Source of the DNA: Xylogone sp. PMI_703 | Taxonomy: Eukaryota; Ascomycota; Leotiomycetes | Assembly (NCBI GenBank): GCA_021399445.1 | Contig: JAJTUQ010000006.1 | Location: 3,844,001 to 3,908,000 of the forward strand | Reading direction: 5' to 3' | Length of the DNA stretch: 64,000 nucleotides | Shown: positions 34,993-44,372 of the stretch, piece after piece | How the letters are laid out: each line of letters starts with the position of its first letter | Position numbering within the stretch: the stretch's first letter is position 1 | The notes under the pieces: generated by a model | Seen by the model: only the letters and a program-made list of their open reading frames with translations | The model's database searches: none | What the model was told of the DNA's origin: nothing | Program-made: the position numbers and the translations under genes

Positions 34993-35345
34993 TCCAGAGA
35001 CCCTTACGTATATATTGTGATTTACTGTTTGTCACTTACTGTATTTACCATCCATTTTACAGTATTAGACATTAAGTATTTATATCCAAAAGATACCGTG
35101 TATGAGGTGATGTCACAATGATACAATGAGGAAGCTGTACGATCTGCGGATGATGCTCGTGATTGATTGGCTAGAGCCTCATTCCCCCTAAACCCATTAC
35201 TCCTTGGCGGGCTGGCGGGTTCAAAATGTTTGGTCTCGAACGGAATCCTCAATGTGTCTCCATGTGCGGAAAAGGCGAAAAGTACTAGTTAACACTACTA
35301 CAGTATGTATACAGTAATTTTTTACAAAAGAAAATCGATTTATCG

Positions 35346-35353
35346 TGACGTCA
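35346..35353. promoter_or_regulatory. CRE/ATF site TGACGTCA
   Basis: This second perfect CRE palindrome lies 177 bases upstream of the ADH start codon, a typical promoter-proximal distance. A TGACGTAG half-match follows at about 35390. Confidence 0.6.
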
Positions 35354-35529
35354 AACCAAAATGGCGGAGCTCCCTCTCCCTTACCTTCGTGACGTAGAGC
35401 ATATCTGCGCAGCCCTACATCTACCCAGATAGGGAAGCAACGAAACCATCCTGATTAACTTCCACTCATTAACTTCTTCGTGGTGACAATTCAGTTCCAG
35501 AATAAGGATAATCACTGCAAACACTCGAG

Positions 35530-37021
35530 ATGGACTCTTCCAAGATCACGCCTCCTGGTATTACCACAACGGCCGCCAATATGGCACAAAACCATATGGG
35601 AGACCGACCAGTATCAACCACTAATAAAGCCGGCACGAGGCCCGACCAGACGATGCTCAGCCTTCAGTGGTATGGAAACAAAGGCAAGACAATGAAACTG
35701 TATATCTTATTATCCTGTGGACATAAACTAACCTTTCGTAGATGTTCGCATAGTCGATGCCCCGGTCCCTGCCATAACGGAGCCTAAAGATGTCATTTGC
35801 AGAGTCACAGGTTCGACGGTCTGCGGCAGCGACTTGCACCTGTATCACAAAGAGATCATGCAGCTGCAGCGAGGGGATATCCTAGGCCACGAATGGATAG
35901 GCATCGTTGACGAGGTCGGATCGGAAGTCAAAAACGTCAAGGTCGGCGACCGTGTCGTGGCCTCTTTCCAAATTGCGTGAGTCGCTCGAGTGTCAATTAA
36001 TAATAACATGGTTCAAGAACTCGGAAAGCTGATATCTGGCAGATGTGGCGATTGCAAATTCTGTAAGATGGGCCTCTCGTCCATGTGTGACACCACAAAC
36101 TCCTCTTCAGTTCAGGAAAAGCTTTTCGGCAAGCCCTTTGCTGGACTCTTCGGATACTCCCATTTTGCTGGTGGATTTGCCGGCGGACAAGCTGAATATG
36201 TACGCTGCCCATTTGGCGATACAAATCTTCTCAAGATTCCGGACAACGTTCCAGATGAGAAGGCGCTGTACCTGTCTGACATTGTCCCAACGTCATACCA
36301 CGCCGTTCAATGTGCTGAGGTCGAGAAAGACAAGAGCGTCGCGATCTGGGGTGTGGGACCCATTGGCTTGTTGTGTGCGAAGTGGTCAAAACTTGCTGGA
36401 GCTCGTCGCGTCATCGTCATTGACAATGTTAAGGAACGTCTGGAGTTCGCTCGAGATCACATTGGCTGCGATGTCATCAATTTCGACGAGGATTCAGACG
36501 TAGTTTCTGCTATCTACAAGCTTGAGCCGAATGGCGTCGATTGTGGTATTGATGCAGCTGCATTCCGCTATACGAAAGGCATCTTGCACACCGTTCAGCG
36601 TGCTCTTGCCCTGGAAACAGATAGTAGTGAGATTGTCAATGAGGCTTTAAGAGCTGTTCGAAAATTCGGAACCATCTGTCTCGTTGCAGACTATGCAGCT
36701 CTGGCGAACCAGTTCTTGATTGGCGCAGTCATGGAAAAGGGCATCACTCTGAGAGGAGCGGGTCAGGCGCCAGTTCAGAAGTACTGGAAGGATCTTTTGA
36801 AGAAGATCGAGACAGGCGAGTTTGACCCGACAATAATCCTGTCACATCGTTTCAAGCTCGAGGAGCTCCCGGAGTTGTATGAAGCATTTGACAAGAAGGA
36901 ATTGGGCATCATGAAGACATTCCTCCAGACAAAGTTCTCGAATCCACCAGCCGAGGGAACCCCTGCTCTTAGCAGCTTCAAATCTGGCGATATCAAGCCT
37001 TTTGCACCTATCTCATCCTGA
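35530..37021 (+). CDS. Zinc alcohol dehydrogenase, formaldehyde-dehydrogenase-like
   Basis: Three exons (35530-35683, 35742-35976, 36043-37021) encode 455 residues. It is a medium-chain zinc dehydrogenase resembling glutathione-independent formaldehyde dehydrogenases and threonine-dehydrogenase-like enzymes. Catalytic-zinc motifs are STVCGSDLHLYH and GDILGHEWIG. The structural-zinc region, CGDCKFCKMGLSSMC, is created by the second splice. The NAD-binding turn is VAIWGVGPIGLLCAKW, followed by the acidic VIVIDN. The first 42 residues before LSLQWYGNKDV are an extra, Thr/Pro-rich segment. Intron 1 is a GC-AG intron. The likely role is oxidation of formaldehyde or other small alcohols/aldehydes; CRE sites upstream suggest stress induction. 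Confidence 0.92.
35684..35741 (+). other. GC-AG intron in the ADH gene
   Basis: The donor is AG/GCAAGA, the branch ACTAAC and the acceptor cgtag. No GT donor in the right phase restores the conserved NKDVRIVD junction, and exon lengths sum to a multiple of three only with this choice. GCAAG is the usual non-canonical donor consensus. Confidence 0.8.
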
Positions 37022-37543
37022 GCTAACAGGTATTATTGTCGGTTTACTAGGAATGGTTACAAGAGGTTTAATGTGTATAGTGGTGTTGTACATGTAAAGT
37101 CATAATTATTTAATCATTAGCTAAGTAGGTAAAATCTACACGTTGAGATGGATATATGAGAGGTTTATTATTGAAACATTGTAACTTTTGCCGACAATTC
37201 AAGTAGAATATCCCTATTACTGAATTAATTGAAAATCTCATGTCCAATCTGCCTTGACTCGAATTACTTTTACATTTAAGCGTATCTTCACGTTCATTCG
37301 ATCGGAGTGGGTTCCGCTGGGGTGACCCCTGGCCTTGCGAGTCTTGTGAGTCTTGTGAGTGTCGATAAACCGAGCGAGAGCAATAGTACGTCATAATGAC
37401 GTTGGGTCATTACCCTTGAAACTTGAAGCATCAAGATACTTTCGACTCATCGAACTCAAATATATACTTCTGAGTTCTACGTATTCAAAATACGCCCTTA
37501 TTGCACCGGCACGCGTATATATTAGAAGTCAAACTCATTCATC

Positions 37544-37972
37544 ATGGCCGACAACGTACACCGAACAACACAAAACATCGCTGACAGCATCAAGGGAGGC
37601 CTCCACGGGATCCATGGAGCCGGGGAAATGCTGCGAGGAGGAGCGATGGAAACCGTCGACAAACTCTTTGGTGAGACCGGTGGGGAATCAGCAAGTCGAA
37701 GGGTCACCGATCAAGGAGCGGCCGAGATGGACGTATCCAAGCAGCAACTAGGAGGGAGCCATGCGACCAGCCATGGTACTGGTACCGTTACGGGTACATC
37801 AGCCGAACAGCCAAGAAACTTAGATCTTCGACAGGGCGCTGGAGTCGCTGGAGTTGCGGGACGACCTGCAACTCATCAGCCTGCAACCCACCAACCTGCA
37901 ACCCACCAGGCGGGCGTGCCTGGATACGGAGGGTCGGTCTCAGATCCAGCACGACCCGTCAACCTGCAGTAG
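37544..37972 (+). CDS. Hydrophilic repeat-containing stress-type protein, 142 aa
   Basis: A single exon encodes 142 residues. The protein is glycine-, alanine-, threonine- and histidine-rich with no membrane segment or cysteine, and it should be largely disordered. The N-terminal half (MADNVHRTTQNIADSIKGG) is predicted helical with amphipathic spacing, as in fungal LEA-like and conidial stress proteins. The C-terminal half carries three PATHQ repeats and ends in a proline-rich tail. I do not recognise a named family. A TGACGTT element lies about 150 bases upstream (37396), similar to the CRE sites of the preceding gene. Confidence 0.65.
   Translation: MADNVHRTTQNIADSIKGGLHGIHGAGEMLRGGAMETVDKLFGETGGESASRRVTDQGAAEMDVSKQQLGGSHATSHGTGTVTGTSAEQPRNLDLRQGAGVAGVAGRPATHQPATHQPATHQAGVPGYGGSVSDPARPVNLQ
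37865..37909 (+). repeat. Coding 15-bp tandem repeat, three copies
   Basis: There are three consecutive 15-base units, CCTGCAACYCAYCAR, encoding PATHQ each time. Copies 2 and 3 differ at one position and copy 1 at two or three more. The repeat number may vary between strains. Confidence 0.85.
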
Positions 37973-38430
37973 GCCAGGTTTGCACGTCAATGGTTGAATC
38001 ACCCACCACGATGTATGATCAGGATAGTCGAGAATTAGATATACCATTTACATGGTGTTTATGTATTACCTTTTTTCATGTATAAGAAATACAAAACGGT
38101 TCTTTGTCCTTTCACAGCGAGTTTCTAGACAATTTTGAAGGAATTGCTTGTCAATAATCGACATATTCCATTGCTGCCCAAGTTAAATACTGTGATATAT
38201 GCCCCCATCAATATGAAGAACTACTCTCATCGCGAACTAAGTCACCCAAGAAGCTTTGCTGTTAGCATAACTGACTATACTTACGGAAATTAGCAGTAAG
38301 GACGAAAATAAAGTGAGATACATTGTAATGTAGATTCAAAGTTCTGTAAGATTTGCAGGCCTTTTCTAGGGGAGAGTACCCGTTGAGCCATCTCCATTCG
38401 ATCTTGCTTTCGTTAGCTGTTACAGATCTT

Positions 38431-39345
38431 TCACCTGTCAACATCCTTGAGTGCTTTGTTCGGTTTGTTCTTACGCGTAATCAGGAACTCTTGCATCTTG
38501 ACTGGCCGAGAATTTTTTGTTGGGGAGCTTTGCTGCAAATCTAGTAGCTGTGGAGAACAATTCCTCTTCCGTTAGATTGTCTCCGGTGCTCGGAGACGTC
38601 CCTGGCAACTCTTCTTTCGGCGTAGGGCCACAGAGTTTGGTGATGTTAGCAGATCTCCCATCACGAGCCATAGCGGAAAAGGTGGGCTCATGACCAAGTT
38701 GCACGCTTGATTCTCATGATCGATATGGCCCATACATTCCTTTGCTTTCGTGAAGACAACTTTCAAGTCGACTCTATTAGGACGTATCAGGGCCTCATCT
38801 AGCGTTTCCGGACGGTTTGTAGTTATGATCAGGGCCCTACATGAATGAAATCGACAAGTCGTCCTCATTTTCACTAGAGCAGAAATCGCCCAACTCACCT
38901 TCGTGACTAGCAAAACCATCAATGGCATTGAATAATCCAGCAAGTGAGATACAACTCTTGAGTTTATCGCCAACCCCTGCTTTTTAACGACCTTAGAAAG
39001 GTCATTAAGTTTTATGTCCCCACCTTAGGTCCTGTCCGCGGCAGAACATCAGTCATCCTGTCAGCTTCCCCGCTAAGCTCAGAAGCATCTACGTCTTCCA
39101 GAAGGACGATGCAAAGATATGGGAGAGAATAGAACAGTATATGAGATCTTCCTCTGTAAGAGAGGGATCCAAAAGTCTGATGGCATATATTTCTAATTCA
39201 AACGCGCCGACAAGAGCAAACGAAAGACAGCTTTCTCCGGATCCTGGAGAGCTGTGGAAGTGATATCCTCTACAAAGAGGGATTCCGCAGGTTGAGTACC
39301 ATTTTCAATAGCACCCAATATCACTGTCTGTATCCAGTCTGCTTT
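38431..39345 (-). pseudogene. Decayed BCS1-like AAA ATPase gene
   Basis: Pieces of a mitochondrial BCS1-type AAA ATPase can be followed in order on the minus strand but in different frames. A degenerate P-loop (SSPGSGES instead of GPPGTGKT; about 39231-39255) precedes FALVGAFELEIYAI and DPSLTEEDL. The Walker B block (LPYLCIVLLEDVDA; about 39087-39125) lies in a shifted frame. Next come ISLAGLFNAIDGFASHEG, then ITTNRPETLDEALIRPNRVD (about 38760-38830). The C-terminal FAAKLPNKKFSASQ and MQEFLITRKNKP (near 38485) are again in different frames. Some breaks could be introns, but at least two look like frameshifts, and the P-loop lysine is lost. The N-terminal BCS1 domain is not found. Confidence 0.75.
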
Positions 39346-40291
39346 TGCATATCAAGGAACCAGATCATTCACCGACTCTCGCTAATTCAGTTACTAATTT
39401 ACTCATCATTTGATTTACTTCAAGTAGCATTCAATTTCTAATTATTACTGATCCATGACCAGTTAAACCAACAGTATTACCTACAGAATATGCCCTTGCT
39501 CGCTTTCTCCTAGCGTTTTCAGGTCATCCAACCTAACCCTTTCAGCGTAGATGTTAACTTTGGCAACCTCCCGCAGTTACACTCGTCTTTGTGGAAATGT
39601 ACAGTACAATATTATCCTTCCTTGAGGTAATGACATCTTTTGGTGTCACACGGTTCCTTTATACTAGTACTGTATTCCAATTCGTTGGCTTGTAGATGCT
39701 TCCTCTGCTACTAATGTCAAAATAATTTATTTTGTGCTTTCTGGCATGGTAATATCTGGCCAAAATCTTATGCTAACTACCCTTAAACTTTGGTTGATAA
39801 ATGGATCAGAACACAGCTACAGTAACTTCGCCTAGTTATCCTGCAGCTTTTCAGGGGAATTTTGGTCAATAAGGGGATCCGGCAGCATCACAATATTTGA
39901 CGAGCGATTCTTGCATTAAACTTAGGGTACTTTTAATAACCACGACTGCACCTCGGCATTAGGTTATGACAGTCTCAATTTCTTAAAGTAACATCCTCTG
40001 CGTAATACCCGAACGCTGAGCTTAGACATCCCCACAACTTCAACCCATGTAGTGAGTCGGCTTTCCTCGGATTTATGAAACCAGCCCGAAAAGGGTCTCT
40101 AGAGACGGCAAAGCAGAGTGTATTTAATCGAAGGAATATCCTCCTCTACCAGGAAATAATCTAACCATCAACGATTGTTAAAGCACTTACACGACTTATC
40201 ACTTCAGTTAGGTGTTATATATTTGTCACTTCGTGGCCTGGGCTTCTACATTTAGAAACTCCGATTTAAGATACTACTGCCTCATTTAAAG
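39346..40291. other. Intergenic region, no gene seen
   Basis: This AT-rich stretch has no long open frame. Its right end is the promoter of the tautomerase gene. It might hold unrecognised decayed sequence from the adjacent pseudogene. Confidence 0.4.
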
Positions 40292-40714
40292 ATGCCTCTC
40301 TGGACAATCTACCATCCGCCGAATGCGTTTAGTGATGAACAAATGAAATCCTTATCAGAGGATATTACTAAGATTTATACCGACGGTGGAGTGCCTAAGT
40401 TTTATGTCGGCGTACTCTATGTCCCTGTTTCTAAGGAAAGATTTTATATGGGCGCTGAACCCGTTGGAAACTTTGTTAGGGTAAAAGTCGACCACATGGC
40501 CCGCACTCTTCCAACTCCTGAGCTCCAGAAGAACTTTGTAAATAGGGCAAACGCTGCTTTAAAACCTTATGTTGCGGATATGGGGTTCGACTTCGAATGG
40601 CACGCCGACGAGACACCACCTGAGCTCTGGTCGATCCAAGGCATTACACCTCCCCCTGGCGGCTCCGAAGTGGAGAAGATATGGTTCAAAAACAATAAAC
40701 CCAGTCCTTATTAG
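40292..40714 (+). CDS. Tautomerase-superfamily protein (cis-CaaD-like)
   Basis: A single exon encodes 140 residues. The initiator Met is followed directly by proline (MPLWTIYHPP), and the N-terminal proline is the catalytic base of tautomerases after Met removal. Length and blocks (FSDEQMKSLSEDITKIYTD, PKFYVGVLYVPV, GNFVRVKVDHMAR, DFEWHADETPPELWSIQG) match the fungal branch resembling cis-3-chloroacrylic acid dehalogenase and related enzymes. That branch is made of fused 4-oxalocrotonate-tautomerase-like units. The fungal members' substrates are mostly unknown. The TATATAT-rich leader and intact frame suggest an expressed gene. It lies between a pseudogene and a MITE, with no pathway partner nearby. 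Confidence 0.9.
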   Translation: MPLWTIYHPPNAFSDEQMKSLSEDITKIYTDGGVPKFYVGVLYVPVSKERFYMGAEPVGNFVRVKVDHMARTLPTPELQKNFVNRANAALKPYVADMGFDFEWHADETPPELWSIQGITPPPGGSEVEKIWFKNNKPSPY

Positions 40715-41431
40715 GAGTTCATTTTCGTTCTACCCTTCTAGCCACTGAATTCAAATCTAACGACAAAAAGAAATATTTGGATAGCGAATTCTCTTCTACC
40801 TTGAGCATGAGGAGGGAGGTGGGTGTCCATTTAGAAATATTTGAAGTCGAGGACTTCCAATTAAGAGATGCCTCCGTCAAGGTTTAGACGCGTATGCACC
40901 ACATATCATCTTCTAAAAAAATTCGTTTTATTCATACAGTCGTTATTATAATTATGAATAATATTCTTTGCGCTATTTGGCGTTATCAGTACAATTGCTA
41001 CAGTTATGCACGTTGGCACCCTTATTTGTATTAGTGATGTTTTATCTTCCCATTGGTGTCCCCGCATTTTTACCTTGAGATTTTATGTTATTGATTATAT
41101 TCACAAGCCGATAAGCAAGGCCTCCACCCGTTTCATCTATTCTCTTGATGATGAAAAGGAACATAATAAGACTATAACTGCTCTAGTAAAGCAAATAGGT
41201 GAGACAACTGCTTCAACACGATTCACCATGTTTTTTTTTTTTTGAATCCATACTCTTTTCAGCTATATTAGCTATGTAGATTCAATAACAAATATTAAGA
41301 AGTAATGAAAAGAGTATGATCGACAAAATCTTCCCCTCTTTTGCTACTCTTCCTCGGATATACCACTTTGGCAATTACAGTTAAATTTTTGTACCCTCGG
41401 ATATATGTCCACAATTCTACGGGAAGCCCCT
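40715..41431. other. Intergenic with T-tract and small inverted repeat
   Basis: A 13-14 base T-tract lies at about 41229-41242. Nearby, ATACTCTTTTC (about 41250) recurs inverted as GAAAAGAGTAT (about 41308), making a roughly 70-base stem-loop candidate. No gene is called. Confidence 0.4.
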
Positions 41432-41434
41432 TTA

Positions 41435-41459
41435 GGGCCTGTTTGGCAACAACATATTG
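41435..41459 (+). repeat. Left terminal inverted repeat of MITE
   Basis: The 25 bases from GGGCCTGTTTGG to ACATATTG match the right end exactly in inverted orientation. Similarity then continues imperfectly (CCTCCATCTCTCTCCACTTC). Confidence 0.88.
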
Positions 41460-41835
41460 GCCTCCATCTCTCTCCACTTCATGTTGCTCACGTAATCAAA
41501 ATTCAGAGGCACCTCTCTGGCTCCAGAGAGATCCTTTTGAGCTCGGAAAGCACTATACCTAACACGTAATAGTTTAATTTCATGCCGAAAAGTGGGCAGG
41601 CGAGCGCTCATACAGATCGATATGTAGGTCTGGAGTAGAATACGGGTTTTCAAGGAATTTTACTATACAAAAGGAAAATGGAGCTAGAGTAGCTTCATTT
41701 TCCTGCTACAAGGGTCACGTAATAGTTATATTAGACGAGCAATATGAAATTGCACGAAAATGGAGGAAATCGAGGTGTTTGATAACTAGCGCCATGTGGG
41801 TGGGGCGAGCATTATGGAGTGGAGAAAGATGGAAG

Positions 41836-41860
41836 CAATATGTTGTTGCCAAACAGGCCC
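41836..41860 (-). repeat. Right terminal inverted repeat of MITE
   Basis: This is the reverse complement of the left 25 bases, ending CCAAACAGGCCC before the TTA duplication. Confidence 0.88.
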
Positions 41861-41863
41861 TTA

Positions 41864-42918
41864 GGTTATTCGGCTCCAACAATGAATGTATGTGGTTATA
41901 TTAGAGACAGATAGTGAAGCTAATTATTGGTAATTGAAAAAAAAAACAGCCAGTAAATGCAGTACTTATCAACCATTATTTAATATCCATAGTGTCGTCA
42001 ACCACCACATACACATAGTGAACACCTAAATCTTAAAAAATCAAACTCTTTCCTTACTGCTTCAAAGATTGTCGGATAATACTGAATCTGTGGCTGTATA
42101 ATACCAATAAGCTGTTGAGCGAGGTTCTAAAATAACAACGCCACGTGAAGCGATAGTTATTCTCGAGATACTTACTTTGAATAATCAAGATACGAGTTGA
42201 ATAGGACATGCAAATTCGAAGTTATATCTGATTCTCAATGTACAATCGTAGCTCTGTAGGTTCTGGCTCCGTCTCAGTGATTGAGATATCCCTCGCAAGG
42301 CCCTGAACCACATCCTAGTATCTCTGAACGTATTCAATGATGATCAAACATGGGATAATTTAAACCTTACAATCTCGAATTAATACTCAACTAGTAAAGA
42401 GCAACCCTGTGAGGAAAATCAAAGGGTTAGCTCAAACGATTAATGAGTAATATAAGGTCTGACTCCAAACACGATTTCTAGTGTGATTGTAAATAAGATA
42501 CCAGCAATCGCATATCAAGGTAATAACGATAACTAAAGAACACATATAAAGTGATATTGGAGCCGGGGCTACCACGAGCTTAAACGGCGCTACAAGGCTG
42601 AAGCAGACAGGGCCTTGGGCCTGCAGTATGGGCTAACTTAAAATTATACCTAGAGTAGCAAATATAGAAGCTACATGAAAACCTTTGTATTGACGGTTTT
42701 TATATATATATCATAAATTTTTGCTTCAATCCTCTAATATCATTCTGTATCGCCTTGCGTGTTTTGAGATTATCAATGGATAGTAAGTGGTACAAATGTC
42801 ATCTTGTTTATGACTCGGAGAACACATGAAAAGCTCAGTGAGGAAATATAACGGCTGCACCGGTGTAATTGCTGGATATACCCATAAGCAAAACAGTTAA
42901 CATAATACTTCTTAATTT
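41864..42918. other. Intergenic region, no gene seen
   Basis: This is AT-rich sequence with only short frames, between the MITE and the 3' end of the secreted-protein gene. Confidence 0.4.
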
Positions 42919-43830
42919 CTACTCATTCCCAATGGTACTAGTCCCTCCTCCCCCGCTTTCAGCCAATAGCTGCGTGCCGACAACCGCTCCCGCCTCATCA
43001 ATGAATATCGCGGCAACTGCACTCAGCCCGATGAATGGTTGATACACATACTCTAGCTCTTGCACCTGCTGTCCGTTCCTAGTCACCGTCCTATTAAATC
43101 CATTGAACGTCATATCCTTTGCGTAATTGCCGACGACGGTCTGCAGCTGCACATGTCCGTCATTGTCGAGCTTTTGTTCCACAATATCCCCGTCCTGGGC
43201 AAGGATACGGTTCGTATGTGTGTTACCGGAGTAATCGTTTACGCTATACAGGATGTTGTGTTCCAGCTCGAAGCTCAAGAGGTCGCGCGTGCCCAAATTC
43301 GACTTCGCGTTGGCAGTGTTCCCGCCCGAAAGCGTACCCACAGTGGTGTTGACCAAGTTCCCCAAGTCTTGGCCCAATGTTGCGATGATGGGGTTTAGGT
43401 CAAGAGAGTGTAGAGTGTCGTTGATCATGAGGACCAGGTTCTCCAATCGCGCCTCAAGCAAGACTTTTGCAGTGACATTTTGGATCAAGAGGCGTACACG
43501 GTCGATGCCAAGATCGACGCCCGCATTGAAAGAGAGAAGTTTGAGAACTTGGGCGTCGAGGTTGATTTTCGCAGTGAGATTCTGAACCTGGATGTCTATT
43601 TCTCCAACGGAGACCGAGGCGTTGAGGAAGACGTCTGGTTCAGGCACGCTGTCGGATACATTGTTCTGCGTGTTTGCCGTTTCGTACAGCACGGCGGTCG
43701 GGTCGCCGTCCTCCCGAATGTTGAGATGGTACCCAGTGTAGCCATCGCTGTCGGAAATGGAAATCGACTGTGCCAGCACCGACAGAGGGACAGAAAGCAA
43801 CGCGACTATTGTAAGGAATGATCGCAGCAT
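42919..43830 (-). CDS. Secreted protein, paralogue A of a divergent pair
   Basis: A single exon encodes 303 residues. It has a signal peptide (MLRSFLTIVALLSVPLSVLA/Q), no further membrane helix, no cysteine in the mature part and several N-glycosylation sequons. The region from about residue 65 has a repeating hydrophobic pattern (VGEIDIQVQNLTAKINLDAQV, INDTLHSLDLNPIIATLGQDL). It is shared with the divergent gene at 44373. The C-terminal VVGNYAKDMTFNGFNRTV block is also shared and is followed by a Gly/Ser tail. This is a duplicated family with no recognised domain. It is probably extracellular or wall-associated. The GC content is somewhat higher than in the surrounding spacer. Confidence 0.85.
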   Translation of the reverse strand: MLRSFLTIVALLSVPLSVLAQSISISDSDGYTGYHLNIREDGDPTAVLYETANTQNNVSDSVPEPDVFLNASVSVGEIDIQVQNLTAKINLDAQVLKLLSFNAGVDLGIDRVRLLIQNVTAKVLLEARLENLVLMINDTLHSLDLNPIIATLGQDLGNLVNTTVGTLSGGNTANAKSNLGTRDLLSFELEHNILYSVNDYSGNTHTNRILAQDGDIVEQKLDNDGHVQLQTVVGNYAKDMTFNGFNRTVTRNGQQVQELEYVYQPFIGLSAVAAIFIDEAGAVVGTQLLAESGGGGTSTIGNE

Positions 43831-44372
43831 ATTTAATGGACTTGAACTTGAGAAGCAGCAACAGTCTCAAAAACAGCTACAGCCTGCTGATTATGAGGGA
43901 GCGCAGCAAAAGAAGGGGAAGAGCTGTACAAAATGGTCCAGACCGGCAGAGGATAAGGCTTGCATGGGTAAGGAGACATGAAACTGAGGAGCCGGTCCTG
44001 CATAAGTCGTGGCACACCTCGGGAATTAACTTGAGAGACCAATCGATATCAATTGATCTCAATGGTCATACCAAAAACCAAGGAACTGGTCACGCTAAAT
44101 CCAAATTCAATGCCGGCATCACAGAATCGCATTCAAAAACGCCATCAAAGTGGCTCTAGTATCTCACTACGCATTAAACCGCCATTTACCCGAAATTAGA
44201 AGATGGGAAATATCTACATCTCCCATGCTCACACGGGCCTCGTTCGAATCCCCATGCATACTTCGGTTTGATAGTTGGAACAGGTTAGTTTTATATTCTT
44301 ATTCTACTTCTTCCTCACCCTCTTTTCTTCCCTTGTCGCCCTCTACGAACTGCTCATCGCACTGTTGTAGCC
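43831..44372. promoter_or_regulatory. Shared 542-bp divergent promoter of the secreted paralogues
   Basis: The two paralogous secreted-protein genes face away from each other across this short region, so they may be co-regulated. Open frames inside it lack motifs. No individual binding site is assigned. Confidence 0.45.

Larger units (their letters stand above)
34446..35529. promoter_or_regulatory. Divergent promoter region, BLI-3-like / ADH
   Basis: This 1.08-kb region lies between two divergent stress-type genes and has no gene of its own. It holds two perfect TGACGTCA palindromes plus near-matches (TGACGTAG at about 35390). Confidence 0.5.
41435..41860. mobile_element. MITE, PIF/Harbinger (Tourist)-like, 426 bp
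   Basis: The ends are inverted repeats starting GGGCCTGTTTGGCAAC. They are identical for the first 25 bases and then similar for about 25 more. The element is flanked on both sides by TTA (41432-41434 and 41861-41863), a 3-base target duplication. The GGGCCTGTTTGG-type terminus plus the TTA duplication is characteristic of PIF/Harbinger-derived MITEs. The interior has no transposase frame. It includes a short palindrome (CTCTCTGG/CCAGAGAG at about 41511-41530) and the AT-rich interior usual for such elements. The near-perfect ends suggest a fairly recent insertion. Confidence 0.85.

Noticed and set aside
35990..36042. An apparent N-terminal start for the ADH third exon (SINNNMVQEL)
   Set aside because: This is intron sequence read through; splicing gtgagt…ggcag restores CGDCKFC directly after FQIA.
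44236..44262. tRNA-like T-loop sequence GTTCGAATCC
   Set aside because: No matching anticodon arm, D-arm or acceptor stem is present upstream; it is a chance match.
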